In this document: positions 55,761 to 59,424 of the stretch, piece after piece
Layout: every line of letters begins with the position of its first letter
How positions within the stretch are numbered: position 1 is the first letter of the stretch
DNA from: an uncultured Pelagibacteraceae bacterium
GTDB lineage: Bacteria; Pseudomonadota; Alphaproteobacteria; Pelagibacterales; Pelagibacteraceae
Reading direction: 5' to 3'
Length of the DNA stretch: 59,424 nucleotides
Assembly (NCBI GenBank): GCA_902633185.1
Contig: CACPFN010000007.1
Location: 1 to 59,424 of the forward strand
Notes under the pieces: generated by a model
Seen by the model: the letters and a program-made list of their open reading frames with translations, nothing else
The model's database searches: none
What the model was told of the DNA's origin: nothing
Position numbers and translations under genes: made by a program

Positions 55761-57680
55761 TTAAATTGAAGGAGCTCTATTTAGATCTGAGTATTTTTTT
55801 ATAAATTCTTTTAAAGCCATATTTTCTTGTTTATTAGAGTCCAATCTTCTAATAGTTACACTATTGGAGTCAACTTCTTTTTTTCCACAAATCAATAACA
55901 TTGGTACTTTTGTTAAAGAATGATCTCTTATTTTATAATTTAAATTGTGATTTTTAAGATCTACCTCCACAATCAAACCACTCCGTTTTAATTCCTTAGC
56001 TACACTTTTAGCATATTCATCAAAATCACTAGAGATTGGAATAACTACTGCCTGCAAAGGTGATATCCAGAATGGCAGCTTACCTGCGTAATTTTCTATT
56101 AGGATACCTATGAACCTTTCTAAAGATCCAAATAATGCTCTGTGTAACATTACAGGTACTTTTTTAGTTCCATCTTTATCAACAAAAGAAGCTCCTAATC
56201 TACCTGGTAAATTTAAATCTACTTGCAAGGTTCCGCACTGCCAATCTCTACCGATTGCATCTCTTAAAACAAATTCAATTTTTGGTCCATAAAATGCGCC
56301 CTCACCTTTATTAATTGAGTACTCTAGCTTTGTCGCTTTAATTGCTTCTAACAACGCAGCTTCTGACTTATCCCAAACTTTATCGTCTCCAACTCTTAAA
56401 TCTGGTCTATCTGAATATTTTAAAATAACATCTTCGAAACCAAGATCTTTATAAATTTCTAAAATTAAATTTGTAACACTCAAACATTCTTCAGTAATTT
56501 GTTCTTCTGTGCAAAAAATATGTGCATCATCTTGGGTAAAGGCTCTTACACGTAATAATCCATGCAATGCACCTGAAGGTTCATATCTGTGAACTTTTCC
56601 GAATTCTGACATCTTTAAAGGTAAGTCTCTATAACTTTTAAGTCCTTGATTGAATACTTGAACACACCCAGGACAATTCATGGGTTTAATTGCAAATACT
56701 TTTTCATCTGGTGTAGTTGAAGTATACATATTAGCTCCAAATTTTTCCCAGTGGCCGGATTTTTCCCACAAAGATCTATCTAGTATTTCTGGCGTATTTA
56801 TCTCTTTGTAACCATCGTGATCTTGTTTCATTCTCATGTAAGAAACAAGTTTTTGAAATAAATTCCACCCTTTCTGGTGCCAAAATACAGATCCAGGACT
56901 TTCTTCTCTAAAATGAAATAAATCCATCTCTTTTCCAATTTTTCTATGATCTCTTTTTTCTGCTTCTTCAATTCTCTGAAGATAAAGGTCTAATTCTTTT
57001 TGAGTTGCCCAACCAGTACCATATATTCTTTGAAGCATTTCATTATTAGAGTCACCACGCCAATAAGCTCCCGATACTTTTGTCAATTTAAAAGCCTTAC
57101 CAATTTTACCAGAAGATACTAAATGAGGACCTCTACATAAATCGTGCCATGTTTCACCATGATGATAAACCGTAAGTTCTTCGTTTTTAGGAATGCTCTC
57201 AATTATCTCAGCTTTGTATTTTTCTCCAATTTTTTTAAAATGACTTATTGCTTTATCTCTCTCCCAAACTTCTTTTCTTGTTTTTACATCTTTATCTATT
57301 ATCTCTGACATTTTTTTTTCAATCTTTTTTAGATCATCGCTAGTAAAAGGCTCTTTTCTTGCGAAATCATAGTAAAATCCATTTTCTATAACTGGCCCAA
57401 TTGTTACCTGTGTGCCTGGGTATAGTTCTTGAACGGCCATAGCCATTATATGTGCAGTATCATGTCTAATGACTTCTAAACCCTCAGGATCTTTAGCTGT
57501 AAATATTTCAATAGAACAATCTTGATCAATAACAGTATATAAATCTTTAAGTTCACCGTTTATGCTCATCACCAAAGCTTGCTTGCCTAAAGACTTGCTA
57601 ATTTTTTCAGCAAGCTCTGTACCTGTTATACTTTTTTCAAAGTTTAATTTTTTTCCGTCAGGTAATGTAATATTTGGCAT
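55761..57680 (-). CDS. thrS: Threonyl-tRNA synthetase
   Basis: A 639-residue class II synthetase with an N-terminal TGS domain (about 1-60), an editing domain with HDTAHIMAMAVQ near residue 73 and YWRGDSNNEMLQRIYGT near 207, the catalytic core with zinc ligands in KPMNCPGCVQ near 333 (Cys), and a C-terminal anticodon domain. Its ATG overlaps the stop of the upstream glycosyltransferase by one base, so no attenuator-like leader directly precedes it. Confidence 0.96.
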   Translation of the reverse strand: MPNITLPDGKKLNFEKSITGTELAEKISKSLGKQALVMSINGELKDLYTVIDQDCSIEIFTAKDPEGLEVIRHDTAHIMAMAVQELYPGTQVTIGPVIENGFYYDFARKEPFTSDDLKKIEKKMSEIIDKDVKTRKEVWERDKAISHFKKIGEKYKAEIIESIPKNEELTVYHHGETWHDLCRGPHLVSSGKIGKAFKLTKVSGAYWRGDSNNEMLQRIYGTGWATQKELDLYLQRIEEAEKRDHRKIGKEMDLFHFREESPGSVFWHQKGWNLFQKLVSYMRMKQDHDGYKEINTPEILDRSLWEKSGHWEKFGANMYTSTTPDEKVFAIKPMNCPGCVQVFNQGLKSYRDLPLKMSEFGKVHRYEPSGALHGLLRVRAFTQDDAHIFCTEEQITEECLSVTNLILEIYKDLGFEDVILKYSDRPDLRVGDDKVWDKSEAALLEAIKATKLEYSINKGEGAFYGPKIEFVLRDAIGRDWQCGTLQVDLNLPGRLGASFVDKDGTKKVPVMLHRALFGSLERFIGILIENYAGKLPFWISPLQAVVIPISSDFDEYAKSVAKELKRSGLIVEVDLKNHNLNYKIRDHSLTKVPMLLICGKKEVDSNSVTIRRLDSNKQENMALKEFIKKYSDLNRAPSI

Positions 57681-58834
57681 TAGTTTATTAATTTTTTATA
57701 CTCTGAATAAGTAGAAAAACACATTTTTTCAACATTAAATTTTGAAACGACATTTTTTCTACCTTCTATGCCCATTTGATTGATAGTCTGTTCATCTAAA
57801 TTCATAATTTCTATTAATTTTTTTGAAAGATCGTCAGAGTTATTTGCTTCAAATAAAAGTCCTGTTTTATTTTCATTTATAGTCTCTTTTGATCCCCCAA
57901 TATTACTTGCAACAATTGGTTTTTTCATTGCCTGAGCCTCAACAGATATTCTTCCAAAGGCTTCAGGTTCTATAGATGAAGAAACTATGATGTCTGAAAC
58001 TTTGTAAGCCAGAGGCATATTTTTACAATGGTCTACAAATTTTACTTGGTTAGTTAGTCTGTACTGTTCAACTAGCCTAATGAGTTTCTTTTTGTAAAGT
58101 TCTCTTCCTTGATCGCTCCCAAGAATAATTACATTAAATACCCCGTGTCCTAAATTAATATTTACTTTATTAATAGCATCTAAAAACATTTCTTGGCCTT
58201 TCCATTCTGTTAATCTTCCAGGCAATAGAACAGTTTTTCTCTCAATTTTAAGTCCCCATGATTTAAATAATTCATCTTCCTCTGTTTCTATAGTAGTTGA
58301 TGGATCAAAATAATCAGTATTAATGCCTCTGAATATAACCAAGAATTTCTTTTTATCATTAAGGTATTCAGAGTAATTTTCTTTAATATGCGAAAATATA
58401 AAATTAGACCCAGCAATAATTAAATCAGATCTCAACATTACGGAATTATATAATTTTTTTAATTTACTTTTAAAATTATATGTTCCATGAAATGTAGTTA
58501 CAAATTTACGTCTTGTGATTTTGGTAGCTAGCAAACATGACCATGCAGGTGCTCTACTTCTCGCGTGAACAATATTAATCCCGTAAAATAAAATTATTAA
58601 AGAAATAATTATTGAATTAAAAAAAACTAAAATGGGGTTTTTGGAATTAACAGGTAATCTAATATATTTAACTTTTTTTTTATCTATAAACTTTGTTAAT
58701 TCACCACCGTTGCATATTAAAAAAGATTTACAATCATTTTCATGAAGATAGTGTGCGATATCATAACAACCTGTCTCTGCACCACCGTATCCAAGTTTTG
58801 GTATAACTTGCAGAACTTTCAATTTTGGATGCAT
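57680..58834 (-). CDS. Glycosyltransferase family 4 (GT-B) protein
   Basis: A 384-residue retaining glycosyltransferase. The N-terminal Rossmann half shows VIPKLGYGGAETGCYDIA near residue 10; the C-terminal half has LLPGRLTEWKGQEMFLDAI near 203 and the donor-binding SSSIEPEAFGRISVEAQAMKKPIVAS near 287, typical of GT4. It probably adds a sugar to LPS or another surface glycan; donor and acceptor are unknown. It is the first gene of the thrS-infC-rpmI-rplT-pheS-pheT-lepA run, joined to thrS by a 1-base overlap. Confidence 0.86.
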   Translation of the reverse strand: MHPKLKVLQVIPKLGYGGAETGCYDIAHYLHENDCKSFLICNGGELTKFIDKKKVKYIRLPVNSKNPILVFFNSIIISLIILFYGINIVHARSRAPAWSCLLATKITRRKFVTTFHGTYNFKSKLKKLYNSVMLRSDLIIAGSNFIFSHIKENYSEYLNDKKKFLVIFRGINTDYFDPSTTIETEEDELFKSWGLKIERKTVLLPGRLTEWKGQEMFLDAINKVNINLGHGVFNVIILGSDQGRELYKKKLIRLVEQYRLTNQVKFVDHCKNMPLAYKVSDIIVSSSIEPEAFGRISVEAQAMKKPIVASNIGGSKETINENKTGLLFEANNSDDLSKKLIEIMNLDEQTINQMGIEGRKNVVSKFNVEKMCFSTYSEYKKLIN

Positions 58835-58876
58835 ATGGTAGAGTTATAGTATTTCAAATCAATTTTAATACTTTAT

Positions 58877-59424
58877 ATGAAAAAATTTAAATTTCTAAAA
58901 ATTTCTAAAACAAAAAAACTAAGATATATAAGCAATTATTATAAGAAAAATCTTTATATTATATTTTTACCAGGTTTTGCATCCGATATAGAAGGAGATA
59001 AACCTAAAAGATTTTTAAAATATGCTAAAAAAAACAAATTGGGTTTTTTGGCACTAGAATATTCTGGATACGGAAAATCTTCAGGTGAGTTTACAAAAGG
59101 GAATATTTCCACTTGGGCAAATGATGCGAAACTGACTATTAAAAATATAGTAAAAAAAAATTATATAATTTTAATAGGTTCTAGTATGGGTGCTTGGATC
59201 TCTTTATTATTATTTAAATCAATTAAAAAACAGATTAAAGGCTTTGTGGGAATTGGCTCTGCTCCAGAATTTTTAACAAGAATAATGTGGAAAAAATTTT
59301 CAAAAAAGACAAAGAGTGAAATTATCAATAAAGGTATTAGCAAAATTAAAAATGGTGGATATGAGTATCTCATAACCAATCAATTAATTAAAGATGGAAG
59401 AAAAAAACAAAATAAAGTTTTGAA
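58877..59424 (+). CDS. Alpha/beta hydrolase, truncated by window end
   Basis: An open frame from ATG at 58877 runs to the window edge without a stop (about 182 codons seen). It has an alpha/beta hydrolase start (IIFLPGFASDIEGDKPKRF, with the oxyanion-type LPGF), LEYSGYGKSSGEF, and a nucleophile elbow GSSMGAW (Gly-x-Ser-x-Gly). The layout resembles the ABHD10-like serine hydrolases common in alphaproteobacteria, which include thioesterase/esterase activities. The acid and histidine of the triad lie beyond the window. It is divergent from the glycosyltransferase by 42 nt. Confidence 0.82.
   Translation, partial: MKKFKFLKISKTKKLRYISNYYKKNLYIIFLPGFASDIEGDKPKRFLKYAKKNKLGFLALEYSGYGKSSGEFTKGNISTWANDAKLTIKNIVKKNYIILIGSSMGAWISLLLFKSIKKQIKGFVGIGSAPEFLTRIMWKKFSKKTKSEIINKGISKIKNGGYEYLITNQLIKDGRKKQNKVL

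Overview
The window is a gene-dense, very AT-rich stretch (roughly 30% G+C by eye) of an alphaproteobacterial chromosome. It looks like a streamlined marine lineage of the SAR11/Pelagibacterales type. Support comes from GcrA, the DUF2948 gene between murA and hisD, the BolA/DnaJ/CobS/CobT block, a RegB-type kinase, the short HisG plus HisZ pair, and a tRNA-His of the divergent alphaproteobacterial kind. Genes abut or overlap by 1-26 nt almost throughout. The longest stretch without a gene is the 244 nt at 23489-23732, so no gap exceeds 300 nt. The lineage assignment is inference from gene content, gene order and composition; no 16S gene is present. I see no prophage, insertion sequence, CRISPR array or pseudogene.

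Layout. 1-3075: the argF edge, argD, gcrA, a SHOCT protein and an NDUFA9-like reductase. 3091-15652: one long + strand run covering RNase D, LPS synthesis and export (kdsD, lptC, lptB), aroA, cmk, rpsA, ihfB, pyrF, trpF-trpB-trpA, accD and folC. 15649-23488: - strand trxA, a DNA-processing group (exonuclease I, an MGME1-like nuclease, RmuC), then hisG, a sulfotransferase, hisZ, hisS and tRNA-His. 23733-28132: - strand csp, tRNA-Phe, infA, hisD, DUF2948, murA, dcd and two small basic proteins. 28228-36391: tRNA-Thr, a TVP38-like membrane protein, then + strand rpmH-rnpA-yidD-yidC, argB, a HAD phosphatase, dapD, dapE, an HDAC-family deacetylase and a SET-domain protein. 36381-40419: - strand truA, fmt, def, a large secreted protein of unknown function and a 46-residue membrane peptide. 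40516-45672: aroK, aroB, bolA and DnaJ-CobS-CobT. 45664-58834: - strand regB, gyrB, tRNA-Ser, lepA, pheT, pheS, rplT, rpmI, infC, thrS and a glycosyltransferase. 58877-end: a truncated alpha/beta hydrolase.

Most genes serve core metabolism and translation: Arg, Trp, His, Lys/DAP and shikimate synthesis, envelope building, ribosome and tRNA charging. The points that most deserve a second look are these: a TrpF-TrpB-TrpA set whose beta subunit lacks canonical active-site residues while alpha keeps its catalytic pair; a cytidylate kinase without the Walker A lysine; an MGME1-like nuclease with ExoI and RmuC where many relatives carry addA; a sulfotransferase nested between hisZ and hisG; an HDAC-SET pair; a CobS/CobT-DnaJ-BolA block with no cobalamin genes nearby; and a divergent tRNA-His only 4 nt from the hisS start codon.
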